Assembly: GCF_905115235.1 (NCBI RefSeq)
Contig: NC_051849.1
Coordinates: forward strand, 196,109,786 to 196,173,785
Direction of reading: 5' to 3'
DNA length: 64,000 nt
Source of the DNA: Hermetia illucens
Lineage: Eukaryota > Arthropoda > Insecta > Diptera > Stratiomyidae
Shown here: positions 24,060 through 34,239 of the stretch, piece by piece
How the letters are laid out: each line of letters begins with the position of its first letter
How positions within the stretch are numbered: position 1 is the stretch's first letter
Position numbers and translations under genes: made by a program
The notes under the pieces: model-generated
Databases searched by the model: none
What the model saw: the letters and a program-made list of their open reading frames with translations, nothing else
Told to the model about the DNA's origin: nothing

Positions 24060-26755
24060 CAACTTGGTGTGCAGAATAACCTCAACACTTCCACCTGGTT
24101 GCTGCTAGGAAGCAAAATAGGCGAGAGAGTCGATAGGCCGGAAACTTTTCTCACTATCAGCATTCCCGAACCTGATGTTAAGAAGGTTCAGGAAAAATCG
24201 GGCTGCCGGCCCTACTACAGGCTAGGGACCGTCATGTTGCAAGTGTCGGCTCCTAAAACCATTGAAGGGGACGTGCAGCCCTCGGCGTCTTCATCTGGCG
24301 TAGATGGGGTGCCACATCTCCCAAATAAATTTGCAGCATTGTAAAGCGGCGACTGCACTTATCAGTCGTCGGATCAATAGCTGCAAGACATTTGTATACC
24401 TCATACAAGAACCGTAGGTTGTTGGTGGGGTAGTCAGGGCCTAAACTTCCAACATACTGATCTGTTGTATGCCAATGGAAGCGATCGACCGAAATAATTC
24501 CAGGCTAATTTGGTTAACAACCTATGTGATGGCGACACCACATGGCATGGGGGTAATAGCAGGATCTGATTTTAGCGCTCATCACATATGGTGGGGGAAT
24601 TCCAACATCAATGCAAGAGGATCAAGACTAATGGAATATCTAGTAGGAACCGATTTGCAGATCCTTAATTTGGGTAATGAACCAACTTTCTTCAGCGTGG
24701 TCAGGCGAGAGGTCATCGACATCACGGTGGCATCTCCTGGCATCGCGACTCTGATCGGCGAGGGGAGAGTATCATACGATATCACACTCTCGGATCACAG
24801 ACGCATTGATTTCGTAATGGACATGGATCCACCTCCACCCACTCCATTTCGGAATCCGCGAAAGACAGATTGGGTGATGTATAAAATAGAATTGAACGCC
24901 CGAGTCACGATCCCTGGGAAGCGCATCAAATCCATTGCTGGAATTGAGAAGACAACCCAGATGAGCATAACTAGCATGAGATAAGCTTTCGAAGAAAGCT
25001 GTCCACTCAAGATGCTAAAGAAGAATAAAACACTATGGTGGAACTCAGATTTGACAAAACAGAGGAGAACGACAAGGATGCTCCTCAATCGTGCTCTGAA
25101 GTCTGATTCAGGCGCTAGCTGGAATCGCTATTAAGAGGTACAAAAGGCTCTAAAGAAAAGCATAAGTTCGGCTAAACGATCATGGTGGAGATGCTTTTGG
25201 GAAGAGACTAACTCCCTTGAGACAACCTCAAAGCTGAAGCGGATTCTGTTTAAATAACGTAGCCAGAAACTGGGTTATTTACGTTTACAGAACGGGAGGT
25301 ACACAGAAAGCGATGAAGAAACGGGAAACTATTTGCTTCAAGTGCACGTCCCAGGCAGCATCCAAAATCAAATATCTTGGCCAATAGGTACATAAAGTCC
25401 TCAACCGAGAGACTGAAATCTGGCATGCAAAGTAGTATCACTGGAGCGAGTAAAATGGTCATTTAACTCGTTCCATAGATACAAGTCTGCAGGTCCGGAT
25501 GGCATCATTCCTGCGCTAGTAATAGAGGGAATGGATGCCCTGGGTCTACATATTCGGAATATATATCGCACATGCCTAGCATACGCTTATATTCCAATTA
25601 AATGGCGTGATGTGAAGATGATGTTTACTTCTAAACCAGGGAAACCCACCTGCCGGGCGCAAACAGCTTCCGACCGATCAGTCTAACGTCCTTTCTGCTG
25701 AAAGGACTAGAAAAGCTGGTAGATTGGTTCATAAGGGATACACACATTCCTAAGTGGCCACTTCACCATAGGCAACATGCCTACCAGAAAGGCAAATCCA
25801 TGGAGACAGCAGAGTCTTTTCAGATTAGAGACTTAATAATCTTCGCCGACGGGACATTCATGGAGGGTGGATCGGGCGCAGGGGTGTCCTCGGAGAATCC
25901 GATTATAGAACTGGCCCGGCCCCTCGGAAAAATGACGACCATATTCCAGGCAGAGTTATATGCCATTTCATTGGCAGTAGAAGAATATCTGCAAGAAAAA
26001 TGGAGGGATCGCACCATTCGAATCTATTCCGACAGTCGTGCGGCATTATCAGCACTAAATAGCAACGACATATCAAGCCAGTTGGTGTTGAGTTGTCATC
26101 AGGTGCTGCTAAAACTTGGCTGACTGAACGAAACATTCCTGATGTGGGTGCCGGGGCACTCTAACATAGCTGGCAATGAGGAGGCTGACAGACTGGCTCG
26201 CCGAGGGCCTGGATCCACAATGGTGGGGACAGAACCAGCTCTTCGAATCCGACCATCTATTGCCAAGTCTACTCTGAAGGGTAAAATTGCAAGGACTCAC
26301 GTAGCCGAGTGGAGAAATGTGGGCTCTTGCCGGTAGGCGAAAATCCTTGTAAAAGAGCCTAGGGCCACTAGAGCGGCATTTTTGTTGTCCCTTAAGTAGG
26401 ACATGAAAACCCTAGTAGGGCTTTTAACGGGACACTGCTCCTTAAACTACCATATGGAAAAGATTGGGGTAGTGGTTTCGGCTATGTGCAGCCAATGTAA
26501 GGAGGAGGAGGAGACGGCCCTACACTTGCAGCTGCCCGGCCTCCTCAAATCTCAGACGAAGACACCTTGGCAAGGTTTTCTTCAATTAAGAATCCCCCTC
26601 TCTGCCTCTGGAGAATGTTCTCAGATTCGCTAAAACCTGCGAACATGGTAGGGAGGAAGCTATTGAATAGGCGATTTACGGGGATAGTACAATGGGCCTA
26701 ACAATGGCCTGAGTGCTCGGAGCTGCGGCTCCCCCCAATAAATTAAACTAAACTA
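24060..26755 (+). mobile_element. RNase H-bearing LINE (I/LOA/Jockey group), RT core deleted
   Basis: The ORF1 end lies at 24069-24344 (TWLLLGSKIGERVDRPETFL). The endonuclease at 24355-24990 has AATALISRRIN, then SDFSAHHIWWGNSNINARGS, EVIDITVASPGIA and LSDHRRIDF. An RT N-terminal block at 25470-25800 reads YKSAGPDGIIPALVIEGMD, and its last text is HAYQKGKSMETA. There the RT palm, with its YADD box, is missing. The frame passes directly into an RNase H domain (25840-26300) with ADGTF, FQAELYA, YSDSRAA and NEEADRLA, so the Asp-Glu-Asp-Asp set is present. The C-terminal Cys-rich end (26403-26633) reads GLLTGHCSLNYHMEKIG. The tail is a short TAAACTAAACTAAA repeat. Confidence 0.8.
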
Positions 26756-26879
26756 AAAAGAAAGGTATTTACTTGTCTGTCTTCACATCTGGAAAGACGA
26801 ATCGAAAGTGAGCAAGCTGGTTCTGGTCTGCATCCTCCCGCACGAACCACATTAACACCCTGTGGATCATTTTGAAATA

Positions 26880-27290
26880 GTAGGCGGAATTTCCACCTAA
26901 TCTTCATAGATTTCGGTAAGGATTTGGTCAGGGGGTGTATTTGGAGTGCGCTGCACAGGAGGGGCATTTCGCAAACAGTAATTGTTATTATCAGAGGACA
27001 TATGATAGCGGTAAATGACACGTGATGCATCAAGGTGAAGTTTTGGAAAACTTTAAAGTACAAAACGCAGTCCATTAGGGTTGCGTCCTGTAATCTCCAA
27101 AATGCTCCCTTCTACGGAAGATGCGGCAGTCTCCAATGAATGATAACATCTTCAAACACCTGGACTATGCTGATAACATTTGCTTGCTTCCTCACCGGCT
27201 TATGGACCTTGACCAAATGACTGACGACTGAAGATAAATACCAACAAAACCAAGGTTATTAGTCAATCAACATGAAATTTAGGAGTTATA
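26880..27290 (+). mobile_element. LINE-3 RT fragment
   Basis: The plus strand reads LIFIDFGKDLVRGCIWSALH and RRGISQTVIVIIRGHM, then YLDYADNICLLPHRLMDLDQ-like text at about 27155-27220. These are the palm motifs of the LINE-3 family. The A-box Asp and a YAD(N)I form of the C-box can be recognised. Short, with stops. Confidence 0.6.
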
Positions 27291-27294
27291 GCAA

Positions 27295-28380
27295 TAAAAA
27301 TGGGTGCTGAAATCCCCTTTGAATGAGTTCATTACTTAAAGTCTTCATTTCCCAAACATTATGAGTTGTCAAACTACCCCGGAAGCAAATAACAGCTGTT
27401 AACATTTATAACCAAACAATATGGTCGCCATGACATTTCAGAATCATATCAACGCTATCAAGAATTTTTGAATCTAATTACTACATCTGTTTTTTACAGC
27501 CCATTCTCCACGTTTCGTGTAAACTAGTACTGATGGAACCATGAAATTATTCCGCTCATTTTCGCCCATTCAAAACAACTATAAACTCCCTGAAAGCCGA
27601 CATTGAGTCGAACTTGAAGCAAATTCTGATGCAATTTCAAGCGAAAATTTCAAAGCTTCAAATTTGAATAATTTATTGAAATATGGAAAATATATTGCCT
27701 GAAATAATTATTTTTATCAAACCTGTTATAAATTCCAGATGACTTTGCATAAATTTAATACATATCTATGGATATGTATATTAACGGCAGTACAATTGCT
27801 ATAAAGATGATAGTTAATTAGTGATAGATAGGCTGATCCTCGGGGGGTTTGAACGAGGAATTCCCCCGGGTCCGGAATATAGGAAAGCGTTTATAAAATT
27901 AGATCAAATATACAACTTCGGGGCTCGGCATGATTTTCACTCTGAGCCCGGTTTTTCCGCCCTATGAACCCGTCTTTACATAGATGTTCTTAGTCACTGT
28001 GAGAACTTTCGGATTTATTATCTGTGCAAATAGTGGCCTCGAAAGAAGCATCAGTGTAAACAGAAAGGTATCCACAACAGATAAGGACCCGGCGTGCATT
28101 ATAAGTCGAGGACTAACTTTGTACCGTCAAGGCCACCACGCTCAAATCATTCTACTCGGACATATGCAATATAGTCCTTTTAACGAGGTTAAATTAAATT
28201 TTACTTCCCGTTCTCGAAAACTTTTGAAGAAAGATAGTTTGTGGTCCATTTCCCAGATTTTTCGTAATCAAAATATAAACCCAAGATGTCTTTTCAACTT
28301 TTTTTTACTTAAACATAAGATATTTATCACAAATAAAATATCTTAAATCTAAACTCTAACAACAACAAAACAAAAACTTA
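27295..28380. other. No supported gene; possible LINE 3' end
   Basis: AT-rich. A GAGCCCGGTTTTTCCG block at about 27942 also occurs at about 60502, after the RNase H-bearing LINE, so a 3' end of that family may lie at 27840-27965. The 120-codon frame 27984-28346 is not recognisable. Confidence 0.35.
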
Positions 28381-28382
28381 GT

Positions 28383-28598
28383 TTAACAAAAATGAAGATT
28401 GTTGAAACTTTCCCGATCGTTCATTATCATTTTATTGTACTTCCACTTGTCTGCACTAGGAGACACTGTTGTCGCGTTCACAGCAGCCTGCATCCTTGGT
28501 GGAGTCTTTGGATCCTGACCACTCTTGTGCTGGAAGTTGCGCATGGGGCTGACGTCCTTGCCGGAAACATATGAAGCGTTTCTTGCTTTATGCACCAT
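28383..28598 (-). CDS. Two-ORF locus, copy 1: second ORF (71 aa, unknown family)
   Basis: A 71-codon frame from ATG at 28598 to TAA at 28383, starting 63 nt after the stop of the upstream 48-codon ORF on the same strand. The product is hydrophilic with no signal peptide or membrane segment. Its middle is Ser/Thr/Pro-rich and unlike its paralogue. Its last 21 residues, KWKYNKMIMND then RESFNNLHFC, match the end of the 66-aa ORF at 50894-51094 at 14 of 21 positions, including the final His-Phe-Cys. Several matched codons differ only silently (for example AAG/AAA for Lys and AAT/AAC for Asn). I do not recognise the family. With no promoter-like sequence in the 63-nt spacer, reinitiation or leaky scanning on a shared mRNA is my inference. 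Confidence 0.75.
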   Translation of the reverse strand: MVHKARNASYVSGKDVSPMRNFQHKSGQDPKTPPRMQAAVNATTVSPSADKWKYNKMIMNDRESFNNLHFC

Positions 28599-28661
28599 TT
28601 TGTCAGATATTTTCAGTAATTTTCTCAGAAGTTCAGGTACTTGGTTGAGCTGATCCTTGCT

Positions 28662-28869
28662 TCAAGGCACGTGTTGTAAGAAGTTCAATATGGAGAATTC
28701 TAGCTTGTTGCCGGTGTTACCGGTCCGGGAGCCTTTTTTCGACGAGAGATGTTTCGACAATCTGTAATTGAAAATTAATGATAAGTAACTGGGCCATAAA
28801 GTTAAGCAATGCAAGGAATTACCTTAAATTTGTTAACAACTTCTCCTTTGTGTCTGCCTGATTATTCAT
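28662..28869 (-). CDS. Two-ORF locus, copy 1: first ORF (48 aa, two exons, unknown family)
   Basis: Exon 1 runs 28869 to 28823 (47 nt, ATG first). A 61-nt intron, 28822-28762, has GT..AG ends and a pyrimidine-rich acceptor. Exon 2 runs 28761 to 28662 (100 nt, ending TGA). The protein starts MNNQADTKEK and contains SKHLSSKKGSRTGNTGNKLE. It is basic and Ser/Gly-rich, without signal peptide or membrane helix. The paralogue at 50657-50868 has exactly the same exon lengths, intron phase (2) and protein length; 22 of 48 residues agree by eye, and 14 of 16 in the core at residues 19-34. In that core four codons differ silently and two conservatively, the mark of purifying selection on the protein. 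A TATA box stands 130 nt upstream. Function unknown; a conserved uORF peptide is the main alternative reading. Confidence 0.8.
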
Positions 28870-28998
28870 TGACACATATGCTTGAGTAATCCAATATGAA
28901 AATTATAAACTTTTCCTAGTTTTCTTCACGAATATCTTTCTTGTATCCACTTAAGATTTCGATTAGCGAATGATTCGATTTTTGCACCTTACCTTGGC

Positions 28999-29005
28999 TT
29001 TTATA
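28999..29005 (-). promoter_or_regulatory. TATA box of two-ORF locus copy 1
   Basis: TATAAAA on the minus strand in the context GCGTATAAAAGCC, 130 nt upstream of the first ATG (28869). Transcription would start near 28970-28975, leaving a 5' UTR of about 100 nt. Inferred from sequence only. Confidence 0.6.
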
Positions 29006-29129
29006 CGCGGGGCTGGTTACGTTGATCGAGGCAGGTACACAAGGTGGGTTTTGATCTCGTTTCGGAAAGCATCTTTCCGTTTTTCCCCTCATTTGCCTCT
29101 GGTTCAAAAACAAGCAACAACTCATTATT

Positions 29130-29735
29130 TAAATCAGTTTTATTGATTTGTATTTATTTGCGAAAATCTTGTTTTTTTAAACTTGTTTTGCCTGGCTGTG
29201 ACATCATAGATCAGCTTCTCGCAACGTGACTCCTCACATGCAAAAATATCCAGAATAAAGAAAGTTTAGATATATTTATTTGTCGCGTGAATTGGACGTC
29301 CATGCATTCCTTCTGCTCAGAACAGTAATCCAAATAGGCATGTATTCCACCTTCAAAGCCCAATTTTTGACAATATTTACATATAATATTTAAATAAGGT
29401 AACCTTTCAAGTAGTGGCAAATTTTATATTTTATAGAGATGTTATGATCATGCCGAAAGATATTCACGTGCTTGGAATAATTCTAAGAAAATGGCACTTA
29501 ATTTTTTTGTGGCACAAAAAAGGGGTGTTTACCTCCTTTGTTACGTAACTGCAATTTTTGTGTTGCTAAGTTTGGTCCTAGATAATGATAGATTTAAGCA
29601 GATATTTAGAATAATATTAAAAAAATATTTGTCAGAATAGTAGTAGTGCCAAATTACCGGGATCATTTTCTCAGTAGCCGGGCCCTGTGAGTTGAGGCTT
29701 AAGAATACACTCAAAGTGTTCCCTGATTAGCGTAA
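29130..29735. other. AT-rich stretch without a supported gene
   Basis: Nothing recognised; it lies between the two-ORF locus and the LINE-3 copy. Confidence 0.4.
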
Positions 29736-29739
29736 GAGG

Positions 29740-32195
29740 CAACTAAAAGGGATAGAAATCTGTGGGCGAGCAACCTGAAAATTTTGAAACCTTTTTACTA
29801 CCGAAACATCAACAACGCCTCGGATGGACTCTGATCTCACGCCGAAGACCTTGGAATATCGAAAACCGATTGATTTCTAAAATGCGCGCAGGGTTCTCGA
29901 TAACGGTAGGGAGGGTTCTCGGGATGCTCGTTTTCTCCAACTCGAGCGGGAATTTCAAAAATATAAACTGGCCATTCTAGGCCTGAGCAAAGTAAGATGA
30001 TGAGACTCTGGAGAGTATTCCTCTCCCTTTATACTTTGGAAAGCCAAGTGGTAGCACACGCAAAGCGAGTGTCGGTTTGTTTCTGACGCCTACCGCAAAG
30101 AGCGTTATCTCGACCTGCGAACCGGTTTCTGACAGCTATGCAACTATGCACCGTCCAAGACTTTCGATATGGTGGAGAAAGATGCTTTCTACGAGCAATT
30201 ACATGCAGTTTAGTGATCGTTACGGATGATCTGAATGCGAACGTGGGCATTAGAAGTTGTCTCCTGGATATGCACAACAAGAGAGGCCTAACGTTCAAAA
30301 TCGGCCATTTGTATAATCAAGTTGCCGTTCGTCAATGGGAAAGCTATCTTGCTGAGTAATTGGCCTGAGAATATCAATTCACGTGCCTTCCATCTGCCTC
30401 TTTTCTCGAATGCTGAGCAGGTTATCTGCTACGTCTTTCTTGACCGTTGTGAATAATGCTGGGACGCGTTGAAACTCCGATAACGAGCGAAATTCTGTAG
30501 TGTGCACCATGATAAAAGGGAATTTACTATTACTGGTCGGAGATGTGGAAAATAAAAACGCAATGATATCAGAATTGTATACTACATCATGAAAAAGATT
30601 GCATGTGGTCGCAAATCTTTCGATGGTCGTGTGAAGAACGTTAACGGTCGATTACTCAGCCACGATGACAGACAACTGAAGAGGTGGAATCAACACTTCA
30701 CCTTTGTTCCTGACCGTATCTCATCCGGTGAATTTCCTCCTCTTGTTGATAAAATGCATAGTGACTGTATGGCGCGATGCTGACTGCTCCTCCAAGCAAA
30801 AGAGTAACCATTTAGGCCATCATTGCACTCAAAGGGAATAAAGTCGCTGGGCTTCAAAGACCTGCAGTTAATACCGATCCGCTTCTTCCCTAGTACGAAA
30901 ATTTTGAGAATTCAGACCTTCCCCAGCGAGTGGGAGAAGGGAATGATAGTCAACATTGTAAAGAAAGGCACCTGTTTTGAGTGTGACAATTGGAGGGATA
31001 TCTGCGCGCTCCCTGCCGTCGCAAAGATGATAGCAAAAATAATCCTGGAACACCCCGAAATCTTGATCGACGGAGAGCAGACTAGTTTCCGCTCCGGATC
31101 CTCTTGCATTGACCACATCACCACCCTACAAATCATTTTTGAACAGTGTGCAGAATTTAAATCTTAGCTGCATCTGCTCTTCGTCGATCTCGCTTTGGAC
31201 AGTGTGAACAGGGAGTGTAACTGGCGTGTTCTACGCAGGAGAGGCATTCCGGAGAAACTAATAGCTATCAGAGCGACATATGAGAGCACAGAATGTCACA
31301 TGCTCCATACGAAGTCTGCTAAATTTGCAACTTGTCACCAATATTATTTCGTCTTGTTATCGGTGACTCTTATCTTCATGCTGCTTTGTCCAGAATAGGT
31401 GGAGAAGTACAATGGACGGTGATATCTTGCCTCAAACACCTCAACTATGCTAATGTCATCTGTTCTCTCTCTTTCACTGGGCCATAGACCTTGGCCAGAT
31501 AGTTCTGTAAAGATAGGCAAGTTGAGTCGTACTGACGATAGATACCAACAAAACCAAGGTTCTCAGTTTGACGAGTCATCACACTCCCTCTATTTGCATT
31601 AATGGCAGTGCATTGAGAGACCGATCCATTGATATATCTAGGAAGCGTGGTTTCTGCCGACGGTGGTGCCAAACTGGATGTTACCCGACGCAGCGTTAGA
31701 CCCGCTATCGCAGCCTCGTCTAAGATATGAAAATGCAGTTATCTCAGCACCAAAATCAAATTGGGATGTTTTGTTCTAGTGTTCTTTCTGTGTTGCTAAA
31801 TGGGAGTAGCACCAGAAATGTGAACCCCATTGATATTCAAAAACTCGAAACCTTCGCGAACACTTATCTGCATCGTATCATCGGAGTACGCTGGCATGAT
31901 ACTATCACAAACGAAGTGCTTGGTCGACGTACAGATCTGGCACTTGGACGGACTGTGACCGACAGACGGAAATGGCAGTAGACAGGTCGCACATTAAGAA
32001 AGGGCTACGCCACGCAGTGGAATCCACTCTCCCAGGATGACTGCCCCAAGGGTATTTGGCGTAGAAAAGTAGAGGAGGAGTGCAGAGATCTCAGGAAATC
32101 GTTGGGGGAGCTGAAGACCATTTCAGGTAACCGCGAACGATGGCGCGCTATACCCCGCCAAGGTGTCAATTGCAACCATGTATATATATATATAC
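29740..32195 (+). mobile_element. LINE-3, endonuclease to 3' end, decayed
   Basis: The longest LINE-3 copy. Endonuclease text lies at 29960-30340 (LAILGLSKVR near 29975; LVIVTDDLNANVGIRS at about 30210). The linker reads VNGRLLSHDDRQLKRWNQHF at 30640. RT fingers are at 30900-31110 (SEWEKGMIVNIVKKGTCFEC, then GEQTSFRSGSSCIDHITTLQ). The palm has LLFVDLALDSVNRECNWRVL, with the F-I-D-F Asp retained, RRGIPEKLIAIRATYES, and a degenerate LNYANVICSLS box near 31440. The thumb and C-terminus (31610-32160) include GSVVSADGGAKLDV and an arginine-rich tail. The element ends in (TA)n at about 32180-32195. It has many frame breaks; the clade is not assigned. Confidence 0.7.
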
Positions 32196-32199
32196 TTTC

Positions 32200-33299
32200 C
32201 CAAGTTTAGTCAGGCAAGTCTTAAGAAGTGAAGGTGATGGAAAGTATGTGTATTATATATTTATGTACAACTGTCGATCGAGGTAACTTAAAATATAATT
32301 GTGAAAAACGTTATTTAAGAATATCGATATGAATTAGAATATTATGCATTGGTTCCCGACGCATAATATTCTAAACTACGAAGCATGTCCAAAAAATAAG
32401 TTTAACGGAGTTTTCGCGCCACTAGAAATCAGTTTTTCGACATTCTGCCAATACTATCATGTAGTCTTCCTCCTTCCCTTCGAAACGAGATTAATTAAGT
32501 TGAAATTTTTTGACCCAAGAGGGTCTCTTACGAAAAATGTCGATCCAATCCCCCATCAATTGAGAAATCTTCGTCACTATTTGGTAAATCATTATAATGG
32601 GGGGATAATGGGATAATGGGAAACTTTGCTGCGTCAAACAATCACAGAAACCCAGAAAATGAAATTGGAAACTCCCTGCGAGATAGGTCCCAAAGGAAAT
32701 GATAGAACAGCACAAGGTAACAAACTCGAAGGTGGGGATTTTTCACACTCCTTCGCTACTAGAAATGAAACTTGGGTTGCACATTGCAAGCATGAAACCA
32801 AGAGACAATATCAACGGTATCACATCTTTTCACCCTCCAAAATAAATTCTATACCACAATTTCGGCCTAAGAACGTTAGGCTCAGGGTGAGACCCCAACG
32901 CGAAAAGATACTTTAGGACCTTAAAACAATTGAAAAGGGCTTCTCAGAATGAAAGGAGGAGTATTTTGGGGGTGCTGTCTGGTGCACGACCATGCCAGAC
33001 CTCACACGATCAATTCCAGGAAGTACTTTTTTGCGATATTTCTTGTGAAAAGTTTAGGGGTTGAAAACGCAACACGATCTTACTATTAGCGACGGAGACG
33101 GTGTTGCGTTTTAATCCCTTTAACTTTTGAACTCATTTGTATAAGACTTTTTGGACCATGCCCCGACCCTTCCTTAAAGGTGCACACGGTTAAAGAGAGG
33201 TTCTAACCAGAGGTGAAGGTAAAAATGGAGATGGTGAATTGGATGAAGGAGTTGACGAGAAACTTTCTCGAAGCTGGCATAAAAAATTGATTCTCCGCC
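32200..33299. repeat. Inverted repeats in otherwise unassigned sequence
   Basis: Two hairpin-forming repeats stand out. One is a perfect 13-bp palindrome with a 13-base loop at 32335-32373 (TAGAATATTATGC and its complement). The other is a ~28-bp imperfect fold-back at 33050-33128, whose arms share AAAACGCAACAC and its complement. The second could be the core of a small MITE-like element, but I could not find matching terminal repeats or a target duplication. No gene is visible. Confidence 0.45.
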
Positions 33300-33880
33300 C
33301 CTATGCCAGGTAGCTCTAGGACAAGCCAGTCAATGATCATCCTGGTATAGTTATTTGTATTCCCCTGTAGAACTCGCAAATAATTTGTCCCGCTTACTTA
33401 ATATGTGGCTTATCTGCTGCCACCGCTGCTGTGCTACTAACATAAGTTCAGTGTCGCCGTCGGCAGAAACAACACTTCTTAGATATATAAGTTGCTCAAC
33501 GCCTACAATGCTTTTACCCATTAATGAAAAAAGAATGCATGGACCCGTCACACTGCGAATCTCGGTTTTGTTTCTATTTTTCTTCGGTCCGAGTCGGCTT
33601 GCCTCCGTTTTCCAAAACCAGGGCAATTTGACCAAAGAGACCAAGCAGATGTCATCACCCACATCCACCCTTCAAACACCATATTCCCCTGAGATTTTAC
33701 CTCGACGTAGAACGTAAAATTCTGCACCATCATATGTCACTCTCTTAGTTATTAACCTCTATGCAAATCTGTGAACACCGCCGATAGCCCTTTTGAAATT
33801 GATGAAGATCAAGATCATATAGAGTGGTGGACTAGGCTTCCTATACTGCTCCAAAATAATCCCAAGGACACAGGGAGGAA
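33300..33880 (-). mobile_element. LINE-3 RT fragment, internally deleted
   Basis: From 33870 downward the minus strand reads LLIFINFKRAYR-like text (A-box region; Asp now Asn), an IRETYDGAEFYVLR-like segment, VDVGDDICLVS, and then INGSxVGVEQLIYLRSVVSADG in degenerate form. The segment between the A-box and C-box is shortened. It lies in the opposite orientation to the long copy 1.1 kb to its left. Confidence 0.6.
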
Positions 33881-34008
33881 TGGATGTCCGGATACCTGAG
33901 TGGTTACAGCACAAGGCTGTCGTCCGGAAGGTCACGGTTTAAATCTCATTGGTGGCAGTGGGATTTGTATCGTGATTTGACGTCGGATACCAGTCGATAG
34001 CCTACAGA
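33881..34008 (+). mobile_element. tRNA-derived SINE, head and start of body
   Basis: A tRNA-like head starts at about 33886. It has an A box (GGATACCTGAGTGGTTA) and, about 45 nt later, a B box (GGTTTAAATCTC), the RNA polymerase III internal promoter. It is followed by the SINE-specific GGGATTTGTATCGTGATTTG and GTCGGATACCAGTCGA. The body then stops, so the copy is 3'-truncated. The lack of a normal acceptor stem and the shared non-tRNA body mark it as a SINE and not a tRNA gene. Confidence 0.8.
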
Positions 34009-34239
34009 TTGTCATTAACTTGTTCTTCCGTTGCTCTTTGATTTCCATATTATTGCTCCTAAGATCGCATATATAGAATTTCCACCTCAAATTAACGATA
34101 TTGCAGATGAAATTAACAATTTTCCAAATGACATTAAAAACTTTTCAAAAAAACTTAAAATTTTTCCAAATCAAAAACATTTTCTTAATCAAATTTTTAT
34201 CCAATCTTGGATTTCCTGAATTCATTGTTTGAGAATTCC

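Noticed and set aside
28916-29125. 69-codon minus-strand frame upstream of the two-ORF locus as an extra first exon
   Set aside because: The TATA box at 28999-29005 lies inside it, and it would need a splice that I cannot support; more likely promoter and 5' UTR sequence.
33886-33965. Possible tRNA gene (A and B boxes)
   Set aside because: The acceptor stem does not close. The sequence continues into a body shared with 21488-21708 and 34601-34760, so it is a SINE head.
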